Assembly: GCA_001695595.3 (NCBI GenBank)
Contig: MBPM02000002.1
Location: 1,959,608-2,023,607 of the forward strand
Direction of reading: 5' to 3'
DNA: 64,000 nucleotides
DNA from: Plasmopara viticola
Lineage: Eukaryota; Oomycota; Peronosporomycetes; Peronosporales; Peronosporaceae
A model generated the notes under the pieces. It was given only the letters and a program-made list of their open reading frames with translations, was not told where the DNA came from and did no database searches. Below, piece by piece: positions 30,434 to 41,660 of the stretch (positions are counted from its first letter, which is position 1; each line of letters opens with the position of its first letter). The translations under genes were made by a program, and so were the position numbers.

Positions 30434-33400
30434 GTTACCGCATAAAATTATACAGCACTGTACCCACGGAAAGCGTGCCGGAAGTTATTAGGGCCTTCTT
30501 CTGTTGAAATATTGTCTACTTATTCGTGTCACAAGGAGGAACGACTTGCGCAGTTTCAAGTATTCTATTTAGCCTTTTTCACATTCATCTTCAAATTCAT
30601 TTTGCATATCTACTGACTCGAGCATCAGTAGCCACCATGCTTAAACAAAGAAGATTGCTTCGGCCTTTGCAAGTGCGACCGCATCACAATCGGCCTCTGT
30701 CATAAGGCCGAGCCTGCATAATGGCGGGAAACGCACGCCCTCACCCGGCGGTCGAGATACACATGTGCTTTTGGCTAAGCAAATTATACTAGACGTTCCG
30801 ACAAACACTCTTCTAGCTCTTTACCTGCTCAGGCTGCGAAGACCACTGCTTATGCATATTCAAAAAAATACATTAATAGATAGAAATTGTGAGACATAAG
30901 CTGCATGAGAATTATGTTATATCTAGATGAAGATCAGTGTTCTGTGGTTTTAATGAGATTAAGCTTGCACGCAGATGGAGATCTGCGGTGTATATTGGCG
31001 TATCATGGAGCAAACTATACTCACGTTTTCTTAGCTAGAGATCTACGGCAGCCCTCAAGCAAGAAAGAAGAGTGAGAGGGGCGAAAAGAAGATACGGAGA
31101 TGTATGTGGTATGCTGAACGCCTGATGATTTTAAAGTGTCAAAATGTATGGTCAAAGGCCAGTGGCTAGCATTGAAGCAACATACCAATGATGGAGCATT
31201 GATTGAAGACACAAATAGCTTGAGAATGCTTACTACGGCTTGCTTCATTTTGGCTACTTATGTGGTATACCTTAAAGCTACTCATGTCTTCTGGTAGGAA
31301 AATGTTTTTATGATTCGACAATGCACGCATTCTTAAGGCATCTTAAGCACGGTTGTAAAACTGTCACGCTACGGCTCGAAGGGGATCACGACAAAACAAA
31401 CTATGGTGAGGTATTTGGCTGGAACATATCAATCTTTTTGACCAACTTATAAGGCCAGCTCGCGCAAATTTGCGCGAGCTGGCCTTATTGCTTAAGGGGA
31501 AAATGTGAGCTTGAACACCGAGCACAAAGAAGGTTGCGGAGTGAATTTGAACGGTGTAGAATATACTAGAACTATCGATATTGACCACAAAACAATTTTC
31601 AATAATTTTATCAATGAAGCTACAGACCTAGAAGAGGAATTTATCGGTTACTGCTTTTTGGTTGTTGTAAGGAAAGTTAGGCTATAACAACGATGTGGAC
31701 GATAGCGACGACAAATATCAAAGATTGCTCCTTTAGCATAACTTCAGTACTGATACTGGATCGGTATATCATCGTTTTGGCTTGGCCCATTGTCATGCAT
31801 GACCATTTGCGGGAGACACGAGGAGTAGTTTATATAACTTTGCCGAGAAAATCTCGACCTTACCTGTAGTGCACCGTTACTTAACATTGACATTTAACGC
31901 CATGAGCTGGCTTTTTTATGAAACCTTCGATACGTGATGGCTCTTGGCTCACTCAGTAGCGTATTCAAAGATTTGAAGCTTAGAGATAAACTGAGAACAC
32001 GGTGAGCCAAAAATGTGAATAGCTTAACGAATAATCAGTCATATATTGCAGTGTAATACACGTGTCGAAAGGAAGACAATGGACAAGTGTTCTTACGTCT
32101 CTCTGCACGCCTCCTTCTGAGAGCTTGGCCATTTGAACCCGAAGGCTGAGATTATGCTGTCTTGTCTCCGGAATACTGTAAGCTATCCGACTCATTTAAG
32201 ACTGGGCTCCGCATCGCTCATTACGTCGTGTGAGATTTGCGGTCAAAGGGGTGTATAGCCCACTCGACTATCACACACCCATTTGAGTGCGAGTTGATAG
32301 GGTAGTCACATTTTTAGGTGTGATTGCGCGCCTTGCTTAGTGACGTATCTTCGGCTGCCTTAATTCGAATCCTATGAGATACCTGCCGGTTCCGGGTGGA
32401 GTGACTGGCCCCTCGAGCCACAGGAACAGTGTTTTTTACACAAGAAGCTGTGTGGTCCTATCACACCTTAGCACTGAATAGTCGCTTGAAACCTACTGGG
32501 GTACATTGTTTATCCGAACTCTCACAAAGGTACGAAATGAAGAAAAATTCGTCTTCCCTGAAAAGACCGCTACTTTCTTAGTCGATGGCTTTGTTAACAC
32601 TAAGCAAGTAGAGCACCACACCATTTGAGCTCCACAAGCAACGAAGGCCCTAGGGCTCAGGTTAATTAGGCCTCGATACCCCCAACGGTAGCAGGAGTCA
32701 AGCCGGTAAAAATATAAGATTCTGACCTTTAATGAATATCATTAATTCTGCAGATATGGCCACTAAAGTGGACTTATTTTCGAATAATAAGCGTTTTCAA
32801 TTTCTAACATGAGCGTCCGGGCTACAAGTTGGGCACACGCCATAAAACCGCTTTATCTGATAATTTTGTCACTAGGTGTACATGAAGGAACAATCGAAGC
32901 TTACGTTTCTTTCGGCTTATTTTGAAATTCACCATCGCTTACGCTTTCTTGCGGTAGGCATGACTCTTTTGTATGCTTTCTTTGCTACATTTGCACCACA
33001 ACCCAACCCTCTAAGGCAAAGCGACTGATCTGATAAATCGCAAGGGGTAGGCCCGCTTCCAACTCAACTCTTTATAAAGCAGCTAACGACGATAAGAATG
33101 GTAATTTGAATCGGAAGAACAGCCATATACAGGCTCGCTTCTTAAAATGTCGTATGCCGATAGCTCCTCGTTGTACATGTTGGCGTTCGGAGGCCCGCAA
33201 AACGAATCTAACCCAACGACTTGAGACCTATCAAGCAAAGCAATATTTGACTTAAGAGCTACCGAGAAAAGCAATATGGTAGCGTTGACAACGTTAAATG
33301 ACTAATTATGAGGCGTAATAATTTATAATCGCTAAGCAAATTTCAAATTCGTCTAGCCTAAGATTAAGTTGTTGTTGGTAGAGTTTAAAAACAAGGTAGA

Positions 33401-36099
33401 CGGCGATCGCTTGTTGAGGTTAAACGTCCTGCCGGGGAAGAATTGAGTTGCCATAACGAGTGTGGGGTTGTCACACATTGGTTTATCCACTGGAAGCTCG
33501 ACGAGCTCGCAGGAGTAGGCAGCAGTAGACGTACACAGAAGTGTACAAGTCTATAAAAGCCTCATACATTTGTCTTTGTGATTTGGGTTCGTCGCAAATT
33601 CTGCGCATCAGCAGGCGAATGCCGTCAGCCAGAATAAACTGACTGATGATAAAAAGAAGCTGCGAAAACAAGTCAATTTGGTCCTACGGACTAATGTTGG
33701 GGCTATTAGACGCTTCAGGAGAAAAAGAGGTCTAATTGTGAAGTTAAAGGATTCTGACGGTCTTTCGTGCCAGACAAAGACAAGCAAAGCTTCAATATGG
33801 AAGTATCGTAGCTTGAAAAGCAAAAGCCCTGGATCGATTAGTGAAAAACAAATAAGACGTGCAATCTCGGGCAACAGGGCTCTAATTAGTATTTTATCTA
33901 CACTTGCTCCTATGAAAGAAAGCCTTAAGATTAAACAAAGATTCCAGTATCTTTACAAAAAAGACGTGACGTTTCTTTTCATCGAGAAATCAGTCTTCGC
34001 TAACAGCATCATCTGTCGAATACACAAAAGATGGCGTTCAAGATGTGGGTGACATAATTTAACAGACGGATAACACACCACCTTCAGCTGCTGAAAATAA
34101 ACATTCGAAATCAGGCACTATAGGTATGTAAGGCACGGTGTATAAGACAGATCACATTAATACCAACAAGAGCGTGTAAACGGTGTGCCCCCAGACCGAA
34201 ATTGGATCCATATTTTTAAGGCTAAATCGGTTGTCGTGTCATGTTGAGTGTGCTTGAATATAAGATTCTGTAGTGTCAGAAATACTGATTCTGGGAGAAG
34301 TCGGAACTTCTGAGTCTTTGACTGGCCCAAAAAGCCGTGATTATCGTATATGGGGTTCCTATGCACACCCTTTTCTGATAATTTAAATACATTTTTGAAC
34401 AAGACGAAAATATCTGAACAGGTATCATACGCAGCTTACATAGCGTCTTTGTCAAGTGGCCCAAGATATTTGGTTTACTCCTTTAAGCGGACACTAACAT
34501 ACGGTATCAAGAAAGCTTTCATCTAGCTTTTACCGAACTAATACTAGGGACTAAAGTGATCTTGTGCCCGACCCTCGTATTGTCACCAGGTAATAGCCAC
34601 TGCAACAAGAGCAATTGGAGCTCAAATATACCATCTCGCCAAAGAAATTAGCAAAGTATGTGTATGTTATGGTGCAAGAGTCGATACCTTGCGCTTATCA
34701 CTAACTTCCTGATTGTGACAAAGAGAACAAAAATAGCGACTCATTTACGCTTGTATTCAGTTATAAGAAATAAGGGCTAAAAATATCTGTAAAAACACCA
34801 ATCCGAGAAGGAACATGTTGCGCAACAACACGTTCAATGCGCGTCTAGAGTGCTCTATATTTAGCAGCCCAAATTAATGAAAGTTGACGTCGAAACAGCC
34901 TCATCGCCTTGAGGTATACTTAGAAAGATGTAAGTCTTGTAGTCATACCGATCGGCTATGAGATAGGTCTATCAGGAAGACCAGCGGGAAGGATTCAGCC
35001 TGAAGGATTTTGCTGAAGATATCACCTATATAGAAGGCGAAGAGGAAAAAATTGAGTCGAAGACGACAACTCTAGATACATCCCCCGGGTAGTCCGGCAG
35101 CCAAAATCACCAACGTTGCCGGTTTGGGGTTTTGTAGCTCGCCAACAGCTGATTGTCAATACGATCTACCGTTCCACTTACACTGCGAACAACAAATTCA
35201 GAGCAAAAAAGTAGAGTCTTTCAAAGGGAAGCTATCCCGTCGATGCAGGCCATGACATTAACGAACATGCCCATCAGCTTTGCGCGCTGCAAGGTCGCTC
35301 AGAAAACCAATTCTTTCTTGGCACCCATGCAAAAAACTTGGTTATAATAAAGCCATTGTTTTAGCACAAACTAGTCGCGAATATTTAGCATCACACCAAA
35401 TTGTGCTAAAGGGTCTCCCTTGGCGTCGTAAGAGGCCAGACGACAAGAGTGGCTTGTGCTCAGTTTAAAACTAACATGCCTACTCGCACGGTTACTACAA
35501 GAGCTCAATTGTAGAACCTATTCTGGGGTCGGATGAGCTACAATTTGGAATCCATTTGCATTTAGCGAAGGGTTTTGCGTCTATAAGCAGCGAGTACAGT
35601 TTGCTTGATTATTGAAGCAGAAAAATCATTTCGAGATACCTCACTGCTGCATAATGCCGAGCCCGCGAAAGATCTTGACGCGGGTAGTTGTCAAATTCCA
35701 ACATATGTGGCCTACTATCAAGGCGCGTGTTGCTTCTACTTCAACATCACAACAGCTCTTTAAACAGTCAAGATAAAGCCCCTAAAGCAGCTGCTACTTA
35801 AATCGTGTGGCAACTAAGTAGCACTACTTTAAAAGAAGCTATTGACGTACATGAAAGCGTTTTTTATTCACAATACACTGCACTTGGAAGTGATGCTGGC
35901 CTTAGTAATTAACAAGTATCAAGAAAGGTTGCTTTCGCCTCGACTTTACGTTCGCTTTGTAAGAGTGTTAACTACTGTGCAACCAAACGTCCACGTTTCA
36001 GAGTGCTCTCGGGTCACTCCTAGTGATTAGGCCCCGAATGTTTTGGGTTGATGCAAAATTTAGAGACTATTGAAGTATATAAATCTCTTTGGTTTTGTG
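30434..36099. other. Gene-poor desert, left part
   Basis: No gene can be supported. Open frames are short and motif-free. The longest, 33678-34052 (plus, 124 codons, Lys/Arg-rich), lacks an ATG near its start. The most ordered object is the 40-bp palindrome at 31449-31488. Around 32220-32470 there is a GC-richer patch with several inverted TGTG/CACA motifs that could be a decayed LTR, but I could not find its ends. At 35369-35410, TTTAGCACAA and its inverse TTGTGCTAAA form a weak hairpin. Confidence 0.4.
31449..31488. repeat. Perfect 40-bp spacerless palindrome
   Basis: Two 20-nt arms meet with no spacer at 31468/31469. The left arm is ATAAGGCCAGCTCGCGCAAA and the right arm is its exact reverse complement. 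The base composition (GC core in AT-rich surroundings) stands out. It is not next to a gene and so is unlikely to be a terminator. It could be the junction of two inverted transposon ends or a cruciform-prone relic. Confidence 0.9.
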
Positions 36100-36180
36100 A
36101 CGCATGGGTTTTGCAGTCATATCAACTCGGTGTGTATCAGCGCATAATCATGCCTTTTGGAATGAAACTTAAGCCCCTCG
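36100..36180 (+). pseudogene. Ty3/gypsy reverse-transcriptase relic
   Basis: A short readable stretch, SYQLGVYQRIIMPFGMK, matches the gypsy RT block normally read as WLVMPFGLxNAPxxF, with the YQR and MPFG core intact. Both sides are full of stops. Only this block is recognisable, so it is a decayed fragment. Confidence 0.5.
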
Positions 36181-37828
36181 AAGCACACAATATTAGAAAA
36201 GCGCAGCTTAAAGCCTAACAGTCACAATGCCGACAGCTATGAGCATTATAACTGCCGTATGACCATCCGCCCTTACATAGTCAACAAGGCCAAGCACGGA
36301 AACAACGCTTCGAAGAGGTGCTAGGGGTACTTTTGGACTCATACGATACTAGGGACGTAACACTTTGGTACAGTACCATAGAATGTTGGGTGTGACAACA
36401 ACATTTTGAGGCTGCCGATGGTCCACGCCGATCCAAGCCTGTGCAGGACAAAAGAAGTCTAAAGAAGGCGGTATTTTATTGTGATTGTACACAGCGAGCT
36501 CACACTCTAGCTGCATTCTCTTAGTATTCAGCAACGATTTATCCACCTTTGGAGTGATATATGCATTTTCCCTTTCAAAATTGTCTCTGCCGAATTCAAT
36601 TGCATTTCCCCCAGCTTTTTAAATCACTTTTAAGAGTAAGTAAACTTTATTAAAGTGTCGAAGCTTAGATATGTAAAAGCGAGTTGACTCGTAAATGTTG
36701 TATATATGTTATGTAGAAACTTACAAGGCTCCAAGGGGGTGATTTTTCGTTGAATGAAGTGGTACATGAGTCGGATTTATAATTTTCGAACACATTTTGT
36801 TCTATTTAATGTCGAGCATACGAGAGCACAGTCTAAGCCTACAGCACTATGGCGCGGCCAGTAGAGTGTACATTTGGGTTCTCAAAAGGTGGATGGCTGT
36901 GCTCATCGTATGTGATTTCCTCAGCCGTTATCACGGTGTCATCCTGCTGTTTAGTTTTGATGATGTCGACAAAATTTCGGCAGCCAACGCCGCGGCTAGC
37001 AGTAGGCAGGCTTAAAAGCAACGGATAGCTGCTTTAAAGCCTACCTACTGGCTGTCAATATTCTTTCGGTGCTGTTTTCTTTTCGATATGCCACAAATAT
37101 TACGTCTCTGAGTTTTACTGCGCAGTATGTCTTTGAGCTAATGGTTGACCCTATTTCACGAGCCACCTGTTTGAGGATGGGCTATTTTCAGCATCAGCAA
37201 GCAAAGTTTTAATTTTCTAGATAGCGGTTGCCAATGATGCACTGATAAACCGCGAGCTTCGCTGGCCCAGATGATTGTAGTATACAAAACAGTATTTGTG
37301 AGCAGCTCTGTTGCTTATTCTCCAGTCAAGCGTTTGAGACAGGTGCCAGACACACCATTTTGCTTAGGCAACACACGAAGGTACTGTTACATCGACTTTC
37401 GAAAAGCGAAATAAAAGGTCTAAGCTTACGAGCTCCCAACAACCGACCAACTCCGTGTTAAATACACCGTGTGATCCGTGGATACCCTTTCTTACATGTG
37501 AGGCCACTATCATGTTATTAAGGCAAAAGATGCTCCTAGTTTATGAAATTGTTATATGGAAAATGGCGTGTCCATAGAAGGATGTCTTACTTTGAGTCTA
37601 TGTCGTTTGGCACAACGGCTCGTGTAGGATCTGCCAGATCCGTCGTTTCTTAAAGTCCACCATATGACCACTTAAAGCGATGGATTGCAGTTGCTGTCGA
37701 AGAAGTAACACTCAGTATGAGGTCATACATTGCATCTAAACCTAAGCAAAAACAGCAAGTAAAGGATCTAAACACCAAGATTCTAGGTTCAGTGAACGTT
37801 GTTTCTATCACTAAGCTTAAAAGGATTA
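36181..37828. other. Gene-poor desert
   Basis: Nothing identifiable. Frames of 60-73 codons on both strands (36797-37015 and 36349-36546) show no family motif. Probably decayed retroelement sequence continuing from the RT relic. Confidence 0.35.
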
Positions 37829-37930
37829 TCCCATGCTGGTATACCTGTAGATCCTTATCGATATGCCGTCGTTGGTACCCAAAATTGTGTATGTCTTGCC
37901 CGAGCCTGTCTGCGCGTAGGCAATGATGGC
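37829..37930 (-). pseudogene. Kinesin motor-domain P-loop fragment
   Basis: The minus strand reads AIIAYAQTGSGKTYTILG followed by TNDGI, then a stop after 34 codons. This is the kinesin motor P-loop (consensus AYGQTGSGKTYTM) followed by the expected G-I-P-R-like region in degraded form. Immediately upstream lies CTAACTGCGATTTTTTTCAG, an excellent branch point, polypyrimidine tract and acceptor. The fragment therefore looks like a former exon of a genomic kinesin gene rather than transposon sequence. I see no other motor motifs (SSRSH, DLAGSE) nearby. It is probably a broken remnant. Confidence 0.6.
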
Positions 37931-40769
37931 GCTGAAAAAAATCGCAGTTAGAAAAGGTAGAATGGATAGCGCTCGGTCTCTACACTGCATTATAACTCAC
38001 AAACTCGTATGTGGAAGGGCTCTATATTGGAATTTGCTCGGTATGCCTGAAGGATACGTTCGTGCTAAGAACTTATGCGTGAGCGCGTCGACAAGCATTA
38101 TAGTTTGAATGGCTCGTTCCAAGCACGAAACGATTGTTCAGCAATAAATGTCAATATATTGCATATCTATCGTCGTCTTAATAAGACAAGATCTATATAG
38201 ATCACAAATTGCGTAGAGCTCAAATGATGCAATCAAAACGTCTTCACTGCTTACATTGTCATTTAGTTTGGCAACCCTAAGTTTTTAAGACTGGAATAAA
38301 TGACTTCCTTACAATCATCTCATTCACGCTCAATCAAAAGCATTGTCGATATCGTTGCAAACGACACGAACCGCGTTTCTCTCGTCCACTAAAGCCAGAA
38401 CAGACACTTGCTGAAGGCTTATCTTAGCACTATCAAAAGTATTGTGGTGTTGGTTTTCCAAGTATCACTCGCTTTCATTTACTTATGTATCAAACAAAGA
38501 CACTGTGAGACCCACTAAGTTAGTCTAAGCCTAATCACTTTTTACATTGTTTTTGAGAGTGGGGCGTACGGCAAGCTGTAATGGCTTTTGATTGTAATGT
38601 CTGCATACTAAGAGGCCAAAAGTCTTAACATCTACTGCCGAAGAGATACATTTTTCGGTGCCGCCGTAATGCTTATTGGTCCAAATGATCTCAAAGCGGC
38701 CAAGGCGGTCTCAACGATTTTTAAAGCCGACCGGTCTATTTCAGAGAAGCTGTGGGCGAATTAGCAAAGCATTTCTTTGCAAAAGAAGTGGTCAAGATTA
38801 TGTGGGAAAATGCTTGAAGTCGCCGAGGTGTATGTTTGTAGCATCATCAATCTCTCCAATAGGATGGCACAAAGCTACATTTTACCGTGAAGAATAAATC
38901 CGACTGCTCATCTAAAGTTAATGGTAGCTGAATTTCTAAAACTATGTACGACATTTCTGCTAGCCCCTTAGTACTAAATTCTGCTTTTTTATTGGAGTAA
39001 AAAGCACCTCTTGTATTGTATTTCACAATATGATACTATGAGAAATCTTGATGTGTATGACCCGTGGAGCTCTTCCTATTAAGCTTTTTATTGCCTTGAG
39101 AACGAATTAATCAAATTTTCTTTCTAGAACCTTGTCAGCTGGGCAGAATCGTTGTCATAAGTACCGATTCTAAAAAAATGCAAGCATTTGAATATGTCGC
39201 AAAAGTCATATCAGTCTACAAACCCTTGTTTAATTGGCCGCCTTGTCGCCCATATCTTGTGCATTGTTAGGAGCTAACAAAAACAGTACATTTCAGACAC
39301 AAGTCGAGACCACAGTGTCCGAGTATCATATAACTAATCAAAGTAAAAAAAAGTTTGAGAGAAACCCGCTCAAATAGAGCGTTGTCGTCAACTGCTATGC
39401 TCGGGGACACTACTCTTTCGGAATTGCCAATTTAGCAACAATTAGTAGGAGCTTTCGAGAAACGCAATGCTCACTTATCAACTCTTGGCGGGCAGAAGCT
39501 TGGTCATGGCAAATACTCAGATCACCGTATCTAGAACCAATTTTGACGTCAGGAAAGCCGGACTGAAGTGAGGCCTAAAACTTCCAATAGCTCTCGAAGC
39601 GTGAAAGCATATTTAATACTCCACAACCTATAGTCTATGTCATAAAGGACGACACAGCGTGAGGCTGAGTAGAAATGATAGCGGTGCACGACCCTCTTTT
39701 TGACAAGAAAGGAAAAACACATAAACTTAGCGTCGCCCGACGCAAAAATGCTGTTTGTCTTTGAATTTCTTGCTATTGTCGTTTTGCGGACTGAAAGCAT
39801 GAGTTGACAAGCCATAACATCGACGAATTTGACTGCCTTTGTCAAGACATGCTTTGCATGTTGCATATCTGTGGCAATCAAGTTTACTCGAGCATTACAT
39901 GCCTCAAAAAAGATTTCTGTTCAGCTGTTGGATTGACCCTCCCGTGATTGATTTTTCGGCATGTCCATCAGAAAAAAAATCGCAGTTTAGCTTCAATGAC
40001 CTAGATCACTGGATGCATTTTCGCAGAAATGTCAAGAGTAAACGGTATGCCTTTTATGGCAAAAAGTCAAGCGTATTTGCTACCTCATTTGGCGAGTACA
40101 GTTTGATCTAGAGACAGCAGGATGCGCATTGTTGGTGGATGGTGAACACTAAATAATTAATTGTCGTCATCCTTAAATTTTGACTTGCCTTCGATTTGTC
40201 TTCCCTTTTGAACAAACACTTTTGCTAAAAGGAATTTGCTACCAGTGTGGACGCGTGTCAAGTCGTTATGACGCAAGAGCTTTGACATGCTTACGGATCG
40301 AGAGAGGAATAATTTTAACAAGACGCTTGATCAGTCCTTTGTCAATAAACTCAGTTCTATAGTGTAGTGGCGCTAACGGAGCCGGTGGGCTTACTAGTCT
40401 ATTTACGTAGCACGCTGTGTAACCTCGTAGCCTGTTTAGAAGTATGCAGCAATTTATAATGCAAATGGTACGAGTCAAAGCATGTCCCTCTGACGCCTTA
40501 TTGTATCCATGCATACAATGCACAATACCTCATCAGTGAATCAAATCACTCGCTCTATCCGACTGGATATGTCCACCTTTTAGACATACTCTTTTAAAAG
40601 AAGTTGTAGCAGGGTTTTAGTCTGAAACGCTTGACTCTGGGAGTCCATCCCGTCGAATGACAATATTAAAGAGCATTTGACACCGTCGGCCGTGCTAAGC
40701 ACAGCTGCTTATTCGGCCGTTTTTGATCAATATGTCAACAGACACCACAAGTAAGTATACGGAGGTCTT
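37931..40769. other. Gene-poor desert
   Basis: No supportable gene. At 38748-38819 (plus) a helix-like frame EAVGELAKHFFAKEVVKIMW ends in a stop. A 110-codon minus frame (39549-39881) and a 90-codon plus frame (39839-40111) have no recognisable motif. Confidence 0.35.
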
Positions 40770-40972
40770 GCCGGACTAAATACAGCATCTAAGCAAACAA
40801 ACTACCACAACCCAATGGCATAGATAAGCTTGCCAAAGACGCGGTCGCGTTCGCCGAGGGCATAATCCGTTTGCTCATAGCACATATGCGCTCGTATACC
40901 CCGACTTGTCTTTTAATGTGGGCCGCTGATGTTATATGCTTACTAAAGGCCAAGACACCCCTCGACTGAGAT
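40770..40972 (+). pseudogene. Possible Ty1/copia integrase relic
   Basis: The plus strand reads LPQPNGIDKLAKD, then about 40 residues including IIRLLIAHM and MWAADVICLL. The order and spacing recall the copia integrase block PYTPQQNGVAERMNR ... FWAEAL..A.Y..NR. A stop precedes it, and the AER and NRSP positions are changed. The match is by eye and weak. Confidence 0.35.
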
Positions 40973-41269
40973 CAACACCACGTAATTTTCCGTGCGACTC
41001 ACAATAATTACGAAATGCAAACTATTCATCAAAAAGGACCGCTACATATGAAAAAGAATCTTGCCTGGTATTATTTTAAAGCAGTCATGCTTGTTTCAAG
41101 AGGCGACAAATCCAAACGCTAAACCACCCCGGCAATGTTTCGTACGAATTGTGACACTCATCGCTCGGTAGAGCCTTTGGCAGATCTACGCTCACGTGGT
41201 ACGGATTATAACCACAAAAAATGAGATTACAGCTATGAGTTCATAACGTGGACGTCGCTCCAATGCATC

Positions 41270-41660
41270 AGTCAAAGCATTATAGATTTTCGGCTCGTAC
41301 TTAACTGAAATTTGTTAATTAAAGCATTTGGCCATGGTATGCGCAAAAACCACTGCTTCGTCACGAAATCGAAAGAGCCGTAAACGAGTGGATGGCGTTG
41401 TGTAGCGATAAATCGTCTTAATATACTGCGAACGGCTTGGTGTTTGTCAGATAAGTCCTTAATTTGATAGATCATGCATCAGCGCAGGTAGCTCCTTGTC
41501 GTGGACATGATAGCTCTTCTCAGCAGCTTGGAGCTGACGCGTCTCTAACGCGATCGACTGAACTTCTTTCTGCATCCAGTAGTGCCAATTTTCAAAAGCA
41601 AGCGTATCATGGATGACCGCAAACAATCCACAAAGGTCAAAATTGGTGTCTGTAACAGGA
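41270..41660 (-). pseudogene. Ty3/gypsy RNase H relic
   Basis: The minus strand contains LQAAEKSYHVHDKELPALMHDL, a close match to the gypsy RNase H block LxAAExNYPVHDKELLAMxxAL. It is preceded, in another frame, by PVLQTPILTF (usual APVLQxPDF). It is followed out of frame by SDKHQAV and KFQLSTSRKSIML, corresponding to the TDHxxL and FxVxYKPGxxNVLADALSR blocks. At least two frameshifts and a stop show it is dead. Confidence 0.65.

Noticed and set aside
32220..32470. Possible solo LTR
   Set aside because: Inverted TGTG/CACA motifs are present but no matching ends, target duplication or second copy could be found.
33678..34052. 124-codon Lys/Arg-rich plus frame
   Set aside because: No ATG near its start, no motif, lies in repeat desert with a similar-length antisense frame.
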